Shown here: positions 27,236 to 35,269 of the stretch, one piece after another
Layout: each line of letters begins with the position of its first letter
Numbering within the stretch: the stretch's first letter is position 1
Notes under the pieces: generated by a model
Database searches by the model: none
Told to the model about the DNA's origin: nothing
Seen by the model: the letters and a program-made list of their open reading frames with translations, nothing else
Assembly (NCBI GenBank): GCA_014946745.1
Contig: JADCRD010000001.1
Location: forward strand, 930,001-994,000
Reading direction: 5' to 3'
Length of the DNA: 64,000 nucleotides
DNA from: Lysobacterales bacterium
Lineage (GTDB): Bacteria; Pseudomonadota; Gammaproteobacteria; Xanthomonadales; Xanthomonadaceae
Translations under genes and position numbers: made by a program

Positions 27236-28696
27236 GTGCAGGAAACCCTCATCCACAAGCCCGGCAGCGGCGGCGGTCTGCGGGTGCCGGGCTACCGCAT
27301 TCTGCGACCGCTCGGTGCGGGCGGCATGGCCTCGGTCTATCTGGCCGTGCAGGAATCGCTGGAGCGTGAGGTGGCGCTCAAGGTGATGTCGCCGCAGCTG
27401 GCGGCCGATCGCGAGTTCACTGAGCGCTTCCTGAAGGAAGGGCGGATCACCGCCAAGCTTTCGCACCGCAACCTTGTCACCGTGTTCGACATCGGCTCGC
27501 ACGAGGGCGTGTACTACCTCGCCGCCGAGTACATCGACGGCGGCACCCTGCGCGATCTGATGAATCGCGGCCTGACCGTGCCGCAGATCCTCGATGTGGT
27601 GGCGGATGTCGCGCGCGCTCTGCACTACGCGCACGACAAGGGCGTGGTGCATCGCGACGTCAAGCCCAGCAACATCCTCTACAAGGCCGACGGCACCGTG
27701 GTGCTGGCCGACTTCGGCATCGCCAAGGCGATGGACACCACGTCCACGGCCACCATGGCCGGCGCCTCGATCGGCACGCCCGACTACATGAGCCCCGAGC
27801 AGGCGCGCGGCGAGCCGGTCGATGGTCGCTCGGATCTTTACGCGCTCGGCGTGATGTTCTACGAGCTGCTGATCGGCCGACCGCCCTTCGACGGCAGCGA
27901 TCCGTTCGCGGTGGCGCTTGCCCACATCACCCAGCCGGTGCCGATCCTGCCCAGCGAGTTCGCCTGGCTGCAGCCGGCGATCGACAGCCTCATGGCCAAA
28001 CAGCCGCAGGATCGCTACGCCAGCGGTGAGGTCTTCATCCAGGCGCTCGAACGGCTGCGCGCGCGCATGCCCAAGGGGCAGGCCACCCAGCTGCTGCGCC
28101 ACGACACCGCGCGCCGGATCGCGGTCGAGAGCGCGGCTACGGTGCCGATGTCCTCCAGCACCCGGCGAACGCCGACACCCTCGCGACGGCGCGTGCCGCT
28201 GGCGCTCGCTGCAGGTCTCGTCGGCGCGGTGGTGGTCGGCCTACTGCTGTGGGGCGCGGGCCGCGAGTCGACTGCGCCGATGACACCTGCCGAAACGCCG
28301 GCGACCGTCGGATCGAGTGCCGCTTCGAGCGTCGCGCCTGCGATTGCCCTGCCGGCCGATCTCAGCGAAGTGGAGTCTCTGCTGACCCAGGCCGATGCCT
28401 ACCTCGACTACGGCACCCAGCCTGGCAATCTCGGGCGCCGACTCGACTACCCGGACGACGATTCGGCGCTGGGCCTGTACCGCCAGGTGCTGGCCTTGGA
28501 GCCCGGCAACGCCCGCGCCGAGGCCGGCATCGCCCGCATCGCGGGCTTCTATCGGGAGAACGCGGGAAAGCTGTGCGATCGCAGCCTGTGGGAAGCCTGT
28601 GCCACCAACGCGCGGAAGGGTTTGACCGCAGCGCCCGCAAGCGCCGATCTGCAGGCGCTGCTGGCACGCGCCGAGCGCGGGCAGGCGGGCGGCTGA
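27236..28696 (+). CDS. Membrane-anchored PknB-type Ser/Thr protein kinase
   Basis: A eukaryotic-like kinase, 486 residues. The catalytic domain (about residues 15-285) has the Gly loop LGAGGMASVYLA, VALKV with the ATP-binding Lys, catalytic loop HRDVKPSN, DFG, and SPEQARGE in place of APE. After a basic juxtamembrane linker there is one transmembrane helix (LALAAGLVGAVVVGLLLWGAG, about residue 321). The extracytoplasmic part (about 140 residues) is helical with TPR-like repeats (ALGLYRQVLALEPGNARAEAGIARIAGFY). The GTG at 27236 is chosen because GGAG lies six bases upstream; an earlier GTG at 27167 is possible. It is not beside the T6SS genes, so a TagE/PpkA role has no support here. Confidence 0.9.
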   Translation: MQETLIHKPGSGGGLRVPGYRILRPLGAGGMASVYLAVQESLEREVALKVMSPQLAADREFTERFLKEGRITAKLSHRNLVTVFDIGSHEGVYYLAAEYIDGGTLRDLMNRGLTVPQILDVVADVARALHYAHDKGVVHRDVKPSNILYKADGTVVLADFGIAKAMDTTSTATMAGASIGTPDYMSPEQARGEPVDGRSDLYALGVMFYELLIGRPPFDGSDPFAVALAHITQPVPILPSEFAWLQPAIDSLMAKQPQDRYASGEVFIQALERLRARMPKGQATQLLRHDTARRIAVESAATVPMSSSTRRTPTPSRRRVPLALAAGLVGAVVVGLLLWGAGRESTAPMTPAETPATVGSSAASSVAPAIALPADLSEVESLLTQADAYLDYGTQPGNLGRRLDYPDDDSALGLYRQVLALEPGNARAEAGIARIAGFYRENAGKLCDRSLWEACATNARKGLTAAPASADLQALLARAERGQAGG

Positions 28697-28726
28697 GGGC
28701 CTCGCAGAGCGGTCGTGCGGCCGCGA

Positions 28727-30190
28727 TCAGCCCGGCAGCATGAAGCCCAGATCGCGATACGTAGCGACGTAGCCGCCGGTGGCCGGACCGAAGCGCGGCA
28801 CCGCGCCGCCCAGCGCCGGGAAGATCTCGTTGATCTGCGACTCGCTGACGCCGAACCAGCGCGCCAGCGTCGCCGCGTACTGGTCCACCGCCAGCTTGGG
28901 AATGATCTGGCCCCAGCCCGCATCGTCGGGGCCATTGCGCACCAGGCCCGGCATCTCGCCGTAGATGTCGCGGCCGCGCACGGCGCCGCCGATGACGAAA
29001 TGCTCGCCGCCCCAGCCGTGGTCGCTGCCGTCGCCGTTGGCCGAGGAGGTGCGGCCGAAGTCGGAGGCGGTAAAGGTGGTGACCTGGTTCTGCACGCCCA
29101 GCTCGACGGTGATGTCGTGGAACATGCGGATGGCATGCGAGAGCGCCGCGATCTGGTCGCGGTGGTCGTCGAGCAGGCGGTCGTGGAAGTCGTAGCTGCC
29201 GACGCCGACAAAGAACACCTGCCGACGGTGGCCGAGCTGCGCGCGGGCCTGGATCATCCGCCCGACCATGCGCAGCTGGCCGACCAGCCGCTGGTAGGCC
29301 GTGGGCGCGACCAGACCGAGCCCCGTGGGCAGGGTCGGCGTCGGCGTGGCCAGCGGCGGATTCGCCGCCAGCGCCGAAGTCACCAGCGCGTAGTTGTCGA
29401 GGCTGCGGCGCTGGATCTGGGCGGCGGCGCGCTCCATGGGGTGATTCAAGGGGCCGTTCAGCAGCGCATCGATCGCCGCGCGCCTTGGGGCGTTGAACTC
29501 CTGCAGGTAGCCGCTGCGCGCCTCCGCGCCCTGCGTGCCCATGGCATAGGGCTGCACGCTCGTGCCGGTCTGCAGGAAGTTGTGGCCGCGCAGCGAGATG
29601 CTCATCGACAGCTGCGGGTTGGGGTTCTGCGCCTGCAGCAGATCAGCGATGCGTCCGGCCCAGCCGATCTTGTCGGGAATGTCCGGCCGTGAGGTCTGCC
29701 AGAACACCTGCTGGTCCGAGTGTGAGAACAGCTGCGGCGGCACCCGCGCGCTGCCGTTCTGGAATGTGGCGCGCGTCACCGGCTCGATCAGCGGGCCGAC
29801 GTTGGCGACGATCGCGCAGCGCCCGGCCTCGAACAGATCGCGCAGAGGGGCGGCGGCGGGATGCAGGGCGTACTGGCGGCCGTTCGACTGCGCGGTCTGC
29901 GGGTTCAGGTGGGTGCCGGCACCGAGCGCTGTCAGCGGCAGGGCGAGGCCCGGGCGCGCGTTGACGTACGTCGCATGCGACGCGTTGTCGCGCGGGATCA
30001 CCGTGTTGACGTTGTCGTTGCCGCCGTCGAGAAAGATGCAGACCAGCGCCTTGTAGTCGCTGCCCTTGGCGATGGCGGAGTTGTCCAGCGCAGCCGCCTG
30101 CAGCACGCGCAGGTTGCCGAACTGCGAGTACAGGCTGGCGCCGCCCAGCGTGGCCAGCAGGCTGCGGCGGATCAGGTCGCGACGGTTCAT
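28727..30190 (-). CDS. DUF1501 domain secreted protein
   Basis: This 487-residue protein belongs to the DUF1501 family, which resembles the sulfatase/alkaline phosphatase fold. The N-terminus MNRRDLIRRSLLATLGGASL resembles a Tat signal. Family landmarks are LVCIFLDGGNDNVNTVIP, QLFSHSDQQVFWQT, VGSYDFHDRLLDDHRDQIAALS and the C-terminal FTASDFGRTSSANGDGSDHGWGGEHFVIGG. Its ATG overlaps the stop of the DUF1800 gene (ATGA), and the two families occur as a pair in many bacteria. Function is unestablished; export as a partner of the DUF1800 protein is the safest inference. Confidence 0.9.
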   Translation of the reverse strand: MNRRDLIRRSLLATLGGASLYSQFGNLRVLQAAALDNSAIAKGSDYKALVCIFLDGGNDNVNTVIPRDNASHATYVNARPGLALPLTALGAGTHLNPQTAQSNGRQYALHPAAAPLRDLFEAGRCAIVANVGPLIEPVTRATFQNGSARVPPQLFSHSDQQVFWQTSRPDIPDKIGWAGRIADLLQAQNPNPQLSMSISLRGHNFLQTGTSVQPYAMGTQGAEARSGYLQEFNAPRRAAIDALLNGPLNHPMERAAAQIQRRSLDNYALVTSALAANPPLATPTPTLPTGLGLVAPTAYQRLVGQLRMVGRMIQARAQLGHRRQVFFVGVGSYDFHDRLLDDHRDQIAALSHAIRMFHDITVELGVQNQVTTFTASDFGRTSSANGDGSDHGWGGEHFVIGGAVRGRDIYGEMPGLVRNGPDDAGWGQIIPKLAVDQYAATLARWFGVSESQINEIFPALGGAVPRFGPATGGYVATYRDLGFMLPG

Positions 30191-31902
30191 TTCTGCACCT
30201 GGTATTCGGGCGAGGTGATGATCAGATGCACGGCTTCCCAAGCGCGCTGTCGTCCGCCGCTGTCGCCGAAGCCGATGTAGGGAATGCTCTCGATGTAGGC
30301 CAGCACAACGCCGCGCATGTGCGCCGACATCTGCCCGCTCATCAGCAGCACATTCAGATGATCGATCAGCTGCGCGGGCGAGGTCGCCAGCGACCACAGA
30401 TTGCTGAAGTCCATCATCACCGTGCGCGCGTCGGGATTCGGATTGAAGTTGTTGCCGGCGTAGTGGCGTTCGGTTTGGCCATACAGCCAGTTGGCGGTGC
30501 GGGTGACGAAGACCTCGTTGACGATCTGCAGCTCCGGTGAATACATCCCGAGCTGGGTCAGCTCGCCCGGCCGGCGGTAGTCGGGCTGGTAGAAGTTGAA
30601 CACCGAGGGGCTGCGGTTGGGCGCCTGGTTGAAGTGCGACTCGGGGTTCCAGTCCGCGTAGCGGCCGTTGGCCGCGGCGGCACCGAAAGCGCGCCACAGA
30701 TGGGTCTGTCGCAGCAGCGGCTCGCGCACCTTGCCGAAGCGCTGCGGCATCGTCAGGTGTCCGCTGCGCGCTTCCGGATCCATCAGGATCGCCCGCACCA
30801 GGGCGCGCAGGTCGCCGCGTACGCCCTGGCCGTTGTTGTTGAACACCGCGGTCATGCGCGCGATGTAGGCCGGCGAAGGGTTGCTGGTGACGAGGTTCTG
30901 GATCAGCCGCCGCGACAGGAAGGGGCCGACGTTCGGGTGGTTGAAGATGTTGTCCAGCGCGAAGTCGAGATTGCTGTTCGCTGTGCCGCCGGCGGGACGC
31001 GTCACGCCCAGCAGCAGCTGCTGGTTGTCGGGGTCGGCGTCCGGTTCGGCGTGGTGGAAGCTGGCGAACGGCTGCATCGGCATCGTCCAGCCGACCGCCT
31101 CGGGCCAGCCGGGTCCGCAGAACTCGAAGTCCGAGCAGTTGCCGAAGTTCCAGCCCGTGAAGACATGGGCGAAAGTCTTGACGTTGAACTGGTTGTAGCT
31201 CGGCACCGGCTGCCCGCCCTGCAGCACGGGCGTGCCGTCGGGGTTCAACATCACCAGGCCGATCGAGAACAGCTGCAGGATCTCGCGCGCGTAGTTCTCG
31301 TCCGGGCGGATGTTGAGCACCGTATCGGGTCGGCGATTGCCGCGCATGCTCAGATAGCTTCCCATGGACGGGCTGCGGGTGATGTGGCCGAGCAGGGCAC
31401 GGTAGTTGCTGAAGGCGCCGTCAATCAGCAGGTCGTAGTAGACCGACACCGCGCGCGGCTCGATTTCGAGCGGGCCGTTGGCGTCCGACACCACCAGGAT
31501 CTGGCTGAGCGCATAGGCGACGCGCTGGCGCAGCTGGTCCGGACCGGTGATGGCGTTGCGGAACCAGGCCTCCATGCGCGCGTTCTGGTACAGCGGCTCG
31601 CCGAGGCCCACCACGTAGTCGAGATAGGGCACCTGGCGCGAGGCCGGTGCGGCGAATTGCTCGTCCAGCCAGGCCTCGTAGCCGATCTGGCGCAGGCGCT
31701 GGATGTCGGTGAGCCGCGTGCCAAACGTGGACTGGGTCAGGAAGCGCGCGGCTTCGGCGTCTGACTCCGGCGCGAAAGGCTCGAAGCCGCTGGCGAAGAT
31801 GCGCTGGGCGAAGGCGGGTGCGGTCGCCGCCATCGCAAGCATCACCAGAGCGGTGAGCAGACAGCGCAGAACGCGACGGGAATGCGGGACGCACGCGGCC
31901 AT
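30187..31902 (-). CDS. DUF1800 domain secreted protein
   Basis: This 571-residue protein has a classical signal peptide (LLTALVMLAMAATAPAFA) followed at once by QRIFASGFEPFAPESDAEAARFLTQSTFG. The family landmarks are AARFLTQSTFGTRL, QLRQRVAYALSQILVVSD, NYAREILQLFSIGLVMLNPDGTPV, FAHVFTGWNF and NFYQPDYRRPGELTQLG. DUF1800 and DUF1501 proteins are usually encoded together and exported; their biochemical role is not settled. The short IFASGFEP stretch after the signal peptide resembles a motif that recurs at the ends of other secreted proteins in related genomes, to my recollection. Confidence 0.9.
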   Translation of the reverse strand: MAACVPHSRRVLRCLLTALVMLAMAATAPAFAQRIFASGFEPFAPESDAEAARFLTQSTFGTRLTDIQRLRQIGYEAWLDEQFAAPASRQVPYLDYVVGLGEPLYQNARMEAWFRNAITGPDQLRQRVAYALSQILVVSDANGPLEIEPRAVSVYYDLLIDGAFSNYRALLGHITRSPSMGSYLSMRGNRRPDTVLNIRPDENYAREILQLFSIGLVMLNPDGTPVLQGGQPVPSYNQFNVKTFAHVFTGWNFGNCSDFEFCGPGWPEAVGWTMPMQPFASFHHAEPDADPDNQQLLLGVTRPAGGTANSNLDFALDNIFNHPNVGPFLSRRLIQNLVTSNPSPAYIARMTAVFNNNGQGVRGDLRALVRAILMDPEARSGHLTMPQRFGKVREPLLRQTHLWRAFGAAAANGRYADWNPESHFNQAPNRSPSVFNFYQPDYRRPGELTQLGMYSPELQIVNEVFVTRTANWLYGQTERHYAGNNFNPNPDARTVMMDFSNLWSLATSPAQLIDHLNVLLMSGQMSAHMRGVVLAYIESIPYIGFGDSGGRQRAWEAVHLIITSPEYQVQK

Positions 31903-31977
31903 GGCTGGCTCGACTGTGAATAAACGTGAAGCCCAACCCTAGCGCTGCGACCGGCCCGCACAAGCGCAAAACGACGA

Positions 31978-32012
31978 ACGGGGTCGTCCGCTGGATTGGC
32001 GGACGACCCCGT
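31978..32012 (-). terminator. Strong hairpin terminator after the cyclophilin gene
   Basis: ACGGGGTCGTCCGC (31978-31991) and GCGGACGACCCCGT (31999-32012) form a perfect 14-bp stem with a 7-base loop. It lies 20 bases beyond the cyclophilin stop on the minus strand and before the DUF1800 start. The minus-strand tail (TCGTCGTTTT) is only moderately T-rich. Confidence 0.75.
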
Positions 32013-32032
32013 CTTTGTCACGCATGCTGCTG

Positions 32033-33019
32033 TCAGTTGGCGTTGCAGCGGCCCGTGGTGGGCACCGTGATGCGGGTCAAGCTGTACTCGCCGTTGCCAT
32101 AGCTGGACTCGAAGCGGAACTGACCGCGGTCGCACGCCGTGAAGCGCACCGTCAGGCGACCCCAGTCGCGGTTCGTCTGCACCTGGGGCGGGGCGAACGC
32201 AGCGCCGAACTGGCCGCCGTTGGTGATCTGCAGCGGCACGGTCACTTCACTGGCGCCCCAGCTGAATGGCACCGCGCCATTCATCCACACCTGACGACCC
32301 TCGAAATAGTCGTACCAGTACACGACCATCAGCGGCTGGTCGCCATTGGCGGTGCCCGGCGCGGACTGCGCGATTTCCAGCACGATGCCGCGGCCCGATT
32401 TCTCCGGGTCGTACCACGAACCTGAATGCAGGGGCAGGATCGGAAAGCCGCTGGTGCGCACGGCGCGCTTGATCAGCGGGTAGCGCACAGGCGAGTCGGT
32501 GCTGTTGGGGAAGATCGGCTCGGCATTGAGCTGGTCCACCAGGGCCATGCCGTGGATGACGCGGCCGAACACCGTGAAGTCGGGATCCAGCTGGGCGTTG
32601 TCCCGGGTGTTGATGAAGAAGCTCGAAGTCGCCGAGTCGCGCTGCACCGCACCGGTGAACTGGTTCGAGGCCAGCGCCATTGCCAGCGTGCCGCGCAGGT
32701 TGCTGGGCGCGGGGCGCCGTTCCGACACGATGGAAGGCTTGGCGCGGATGGCCTGGAAGCGCGCATCGGCAGCGCCGGCCTGCACCACGAAATTCGGCAC
32801 GATGCGATGGACCAGCGTGTTGTTGTAGCTGCCGTCATCGACATAGGACAGGAAGTTGGCCGTCGTCCTCGGCGTGTTCACGGCGTCGAGTTCGAGCAGG
32901 ATCGGCCCGCGGTCGGTATCCAGCAGCACGCGCGGATTGGTCGTGCTCTGGGCGAATGCGGCGATGGGCAGCAGGCAGAGCAGGGCGAAGCAGAAGCGAT
33001 TCAGCATGGCTCGGGTCAT
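32033..33019 (-). CDS. Secreted cyclophilin-type peptidyl-prolyl isomerase with extra C-terminal domain
   Basis: A 328-residue protein with a signal peptide (LNRFCFALLCLLPIAAFAQ). Residues about 28-190 form a cyclophilin domain, seen in VLLDTDRGPILLELDAVNTPRTTANFLSYV, HRIVPNFVVQAGA, GTLAMAL, SSFFINTRDN and FTVFGRVIHGMALVDQL; the conserved Arg after His and the FF-N region are present. The remaining 135 residues start SGSWYDPEKSGRGIVLEI and resemble a 'G.WY.P..SG.G' domain seen in other exported Lysobacterales proteins; its function is unknown to me. ATG at 33019 or 33007 could start translation. It should act in the periplasm or outside. Confidence 0.88.
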   Translation of the reverse strand: MTRAMLNRFCFALLCLLPIAAFAQSTTNPRVLLDTDRGPILLELDAVNTPRTTANFLSYVDDGSYNNTLVHRIVPNFVVQAGAADARFQAIRAKPSIVSERRPAPSNLRGTLAMALASNQFTGAVQRDSATSSFFINTRDNAQLDPDFTVFGRVIHGMALVDQLNAEPIFPNSTDSPVRYPLIKRAVRTSGFPILPLHSGSWYDPEKSGRGIVLEIAQSAPGTANGDQPLMVVYWYDYFEGRQVWMNGAVPFSWGASEVTVPLQITNGGQFGAAFAPPQVQTNRDWGRLTVRFTACDRGQFRFESSYGNGEYSLTRITVPTTGRCNAN

Positions 33020-33124
33020 CCTCGATCAGCGTACTCGGCGGGGGCGCAAGCATAGCCCCTCCGCTTGAGCCCGGTGGGGCCCGAGCGTGATCCGGGGCGC
33101 GCGCTGCGTGCGTGCCGCGAACCC

Positions 33125-33943
33125 TCAGGTTTGGCAGCGACTGCACCAGTACAGGCGCCGACCCCCCAATTCCTCGCGCTGCACGGTGCCGCCGCAGGCT
33201 TCGCAGGCTTCGCCGGCGCGGTCGAACACGCGGAAGCGGAAGGCATCGCCATGATCGACCTGCAGATCCGCACGCAGGCGGCTGCTTCCGCGTCGCGACA
33301 CACCGCGCGTCGCGTAGCTGCGCCGCGGAACCGCCAGCAGCGCTTTCGCCAATGCCCGCAGCTCGGGGGGCGCGAGATCCCGCGGTCGACGCTGCGGTGC
33401 AATCGCCGCTTCGAACAGCACCTCGGAGCGCAGGTAGTTGCCCATGCCGGCCAGGAAGCCTTGGTCCAAGAGCAGCGCGGTCAGGCTGCGGCCGCGGAAG
33501 CGCGGCAGCTCAAGCCGCGCGGCAACGGTTTCTGCGTCCAGCCGGGGATCAAGCACATCGGGGCCGAGCTTGGCGAGAAAGGGATGCTCGGGCAGGCGCT
33601 GCGTTGGCCAAAGCTCGATGTCCGAAGCCGAGTAGAGCAGGATCGACTTCTTCGCGGTCGAAAGCGCGACCCGCAGGCTGCGTGAGGTTTCGGGCCAGCG
33701 TCCCGGTGAAGCGACTTTCCACACGCCATACAGCTGGTTATGGGTGTAGAGGCTCAGCCCGTTCTCGAAGTGGGTGAGCAGCGCTTTGCCATGCGGCTCG
33801 ATGGCCAGCACGCGCCTGCCGACCAGGGCATCGGCCTGGGCGGCAAGTGCGGGGAACGCGAACCACACATCGCTCAGCACCTGCCCGGCGACAGCATGAG
33901 CGAGCTGATCGGCGGCGCGGCGGATCTCGGGACCTTCAGGCAT
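33125..33943 (-). CDS. nei: Endonuclease VIII-type DNA glycosylase
   Basis: This 272-residue base-excision repair enzyme removes oxidised pyrimidines and nicks the abasic site. It begins MPEGPEIRRAADQLAHA; Pro2 and Glu3 are the catalytic pair, and this opening is typical of Nei rather than MutM. The conserved Lys occurs in EPHGKALLTHF. The helix-two-turn-helix region reads LDQGFLAGMGNYLRSEVLFEAAI. A C-terminal zinc finger has CEACGG and CSRC pairs. It appears to be transcribed alone or with upstream DNA; the gap to cnoX on its 5' side holds GAATCCC repeats. Confidence 0.93.
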   Translation of the reverse strand: MPEGPEIRRAADQLAHAVAGQVLSDVWFAFPALAAQADALVGRRVLAIEPHGKALLTHFENGLSLYTHNQLYGVWKVASPGRWPETSRSLRVALSTAKKSILLYSASDIELWPTQRLPEHPFLAKLGPDVLDPRLDAETVAARLELPRFRGRSLTALLLDQGFLAGMGNYLRSEVLFEAAIAPQRRPRDLAPPELRALAKALLAVPRRSYATRGVSRRGSSRLRADLQVDHGDAFRFRVFDRAGEACEACGGTVQREELGGRRLYWCSRCQT

Positions 33944-34037
33944 GCCGCGCAGTCTGCCGATGCGGGGTTGCCGAGGGCGTGAAGCGCAGGCCCGCCCGGC
34001 GCTTGCGCGACTCTTGCCAAACGCGATGCGCAGCCCC

Positions 34038-34051
34038 GAATCCCGAATCCC
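34038..34051. repeat. GAATCCC heptamer pair abutting cnoX
   Basis: Two perfect GAATCCC units end three bases before the cnoX stop codon, in the same setting as the repeats beside the pepA and macroglobulin stops. The bases that follow (GGCTC) are shared with the pepA-side copy. Confidence 0.6.
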
Positions 34052-34054
34052 GGC

Positions 34055-34918
34055 TCAGAACAGCAGCGAGGCCATGCGGCGCCGTGAGCGACCGACCAGA
34101 TCCTCGTCCTCGACCAGGCTGAAGGCCTCGATCAGGCTCTTGCGTGGCTGGCCCTCGCGCCAGCTGCGATCGCGTTTCAGCAGCTCCAGCAGGGCGTCGA
34201 AACCCGCAGCGCTGTCGCCGGCGACGATGTGATGCACGCCGAGCAAGTGCAGGGCTTCGAGATCGTCAGGGTTGGCGGCGAGTCTCGCCTGCAGAGCGAT
34301 CGGCGCGGGTGCGCCGCTCAGCAGGCGGGCGAAACCCAGACGGGCGCGTCCGCGCTTGGCGCGCTCGTCGGTGGCGAGGTTGGCGGGCAGGGCATCCAGC
34401 AGGGCTTCGGCCTCTGCGCTGTCGCCAGTGGTGAGCAGGGCCAAGGCGAGGTCGAGCTTCAGCTCGGCACGCTCGGGCTCGGCCTCGATCTGCGCGCGCA
34501 GCTGATCGACGCGCTCCTGCGGCAGCAGCTCTTCGGCTTCAGCGACAACGGCCTCTTCGTCCGCTGCTTCGCGGGGCTGCACGCCGTGCTGGGCGAGGAA
34601 GGCGCGCAGCTGCGCCTCGGGCAGGGCGCCGGGGAAGCCGTCGACGATCTGGCCGTCCTTGAGCAGCAGGATCGTTGGCACCGAACGGATGCCGACCATC
34701 GCCGCGAGCTGCTGCTCCTTGTCGACATCGACCTTGGCCAGCAGGAAGCCGCCGTTGTACTCGGCCGCGAGCTTCTCAAGGATCGGCTTGACCTGTTTGC
34801 AGGGGCCGCACCAGGTCGCCCAGAAATCGACCAGCACCGGCACCTCCTTCGAACGCAGGATGACGTCCTGCTCGAAAGCAGCGGTGGTGGCATCGAAACT
34901 GAAGACGCTGTCGCTCAT
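34055..34918 (-). CDS. cnoX: Thioredoxin-TPR chaperedoxin CnoX (YbbN)
   Basis: This 287-residue cytoplasmic protein joins an N-terminal thioredoxin domain (residues 1-110) to a C-terminal TPR array. CnoX protects substrates from oxidation and hands them to GroEL. The active site is WATWCGPCKQVKP (Cys37, Cys40), an intact CxxC, whereas E. coli CnoX lacks this pair, so this copy may also act as a reductase. TPR landmarks include ERAELKLDLALALLTTGDSAEAEALLDAL and LARLAANPDDLEALHLLGVHHIVAGD-type repeats. The ATG at 34918 (MSDSVFSFDATTAAFEQDV) has GGAG upstream; the in-frame extension into the heptamer array is not protein. Confidence 0.92.
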   Translation of the reverse strand: MSDSVFSFDATTAAFEQDVILRSKEVPVLVDFWATWCGPCKQVKPILEKLAAEYNGGFLLAKVDVDKEQQLAAMVGIRSVPTILLLKDGQIVDGFPGALPEAQLRAFLAQHGVQPREAADEEAVVAEAEELLPQERVDQLRAQIEAEPERAELKLDLALALLTTGDSAEAEALLDALPANLATDERAKRGRARLGFARLLSGAPAPIALQARLAANPDDLEALHLLGVHHIVAGDSAAGFDALLELLKRDRSWREGQPRKSLIEAFSLVEDEDLVGRSRRRMASLLF

Positions 34919-35085
34919 GGTGGACTCCGCTCTCGGCTGGAAGGGCGCGGCATCGTAACCGCAGCCTGCCTGTGTGCGGTCTACTCGCGCGCTTTGCAAG
35001 AGGGCGCGCAGAGGCATCGTCGATGCGCACATGAGAGTCGCCCGGATGACGCCAAGCGGAACAGCGTCGCCCGCATCAAGCTTTC

Positions 35086-35134
35086 GAATCCCGAATCCCG
35101 AATCCCGAATCCCGAATCCCGAATCCCGAATCCC
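35086..35134. repeat. Seven perfect tandem GAATCCC heptamers
   Basis: The unit GAATCCC repeats seven times without a mismatch. It is the largest perfect run of the dispersed heptamer in the window. There are no spacers, so it is a simple tandem repeat rather than a CRISPR array. Confidence 0.9.
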
Positions 35135-35139
35135 GAGCC

Positions 35140-35208
35140 AAAAAAAACCCGCCGGCCCGGTGGCTGCAGGGGAGGGATCTGCGGCAACACCTGTTGGGGC
35201 GGCGGGTT
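35140..35208 (-). terminator. Candidate terminator of the phasin gene
   Basis: On the minus strand AACCCGCCG (35208-35200) can pair with CGGCGGGTT (35154-35146), followed by a run of eight T residues (35147-35140). The loop is long (about 45 bases) but the T-run and position about 60 bases after the phasin stop make a terminator likely. Confidence 0.5.
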
Positions 35209-35269
35209 CTACCAATCGCCCGCCGGTGTTCCGGCGGGCGCGCGTCCTGTTGGACGCAAGCGGAAGCGG

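Larger units (their letters stand above)
34919..35269. other. Intergenic region with GAATCCC array between phasin and cnoX
   Basis: No gene is seen in these 351 bases. Seven perfect tandem GAATCCC units occupy 35086-35134. Next to them are eight A residues (35140-35147), which on the minus strand form a T8 tract after a possible stem (35146-35154 with 35200-35208). A further perfect 10-bp hairpin, CGCCCGCCGG with CCGGCGGGCG, lies at 35217-35240. The cnoX promoter must lie between the array and 34918. Confidence 0.6.

Noticed and set aside
27236-28696. T6SS post-translational regulator kinase (PpkA/TagE)
   Set aside because: It lies 20 kb from the T6SS genes, with no phosphatase or FHA gene nearby.
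28727-30697. A longer DUF1501 start giving 656 residues
   Set aside because: The extra 169 residues are an out-of-frame reading of the DUF1800 C-terminus; the ATG at 30190 in the ATGA overlap gives a proper signal peptide.
35086-35134. Possible CRISPR array
   Set aside because: Units are seven bases in direct tandem with no spacers and there are no cas genes.
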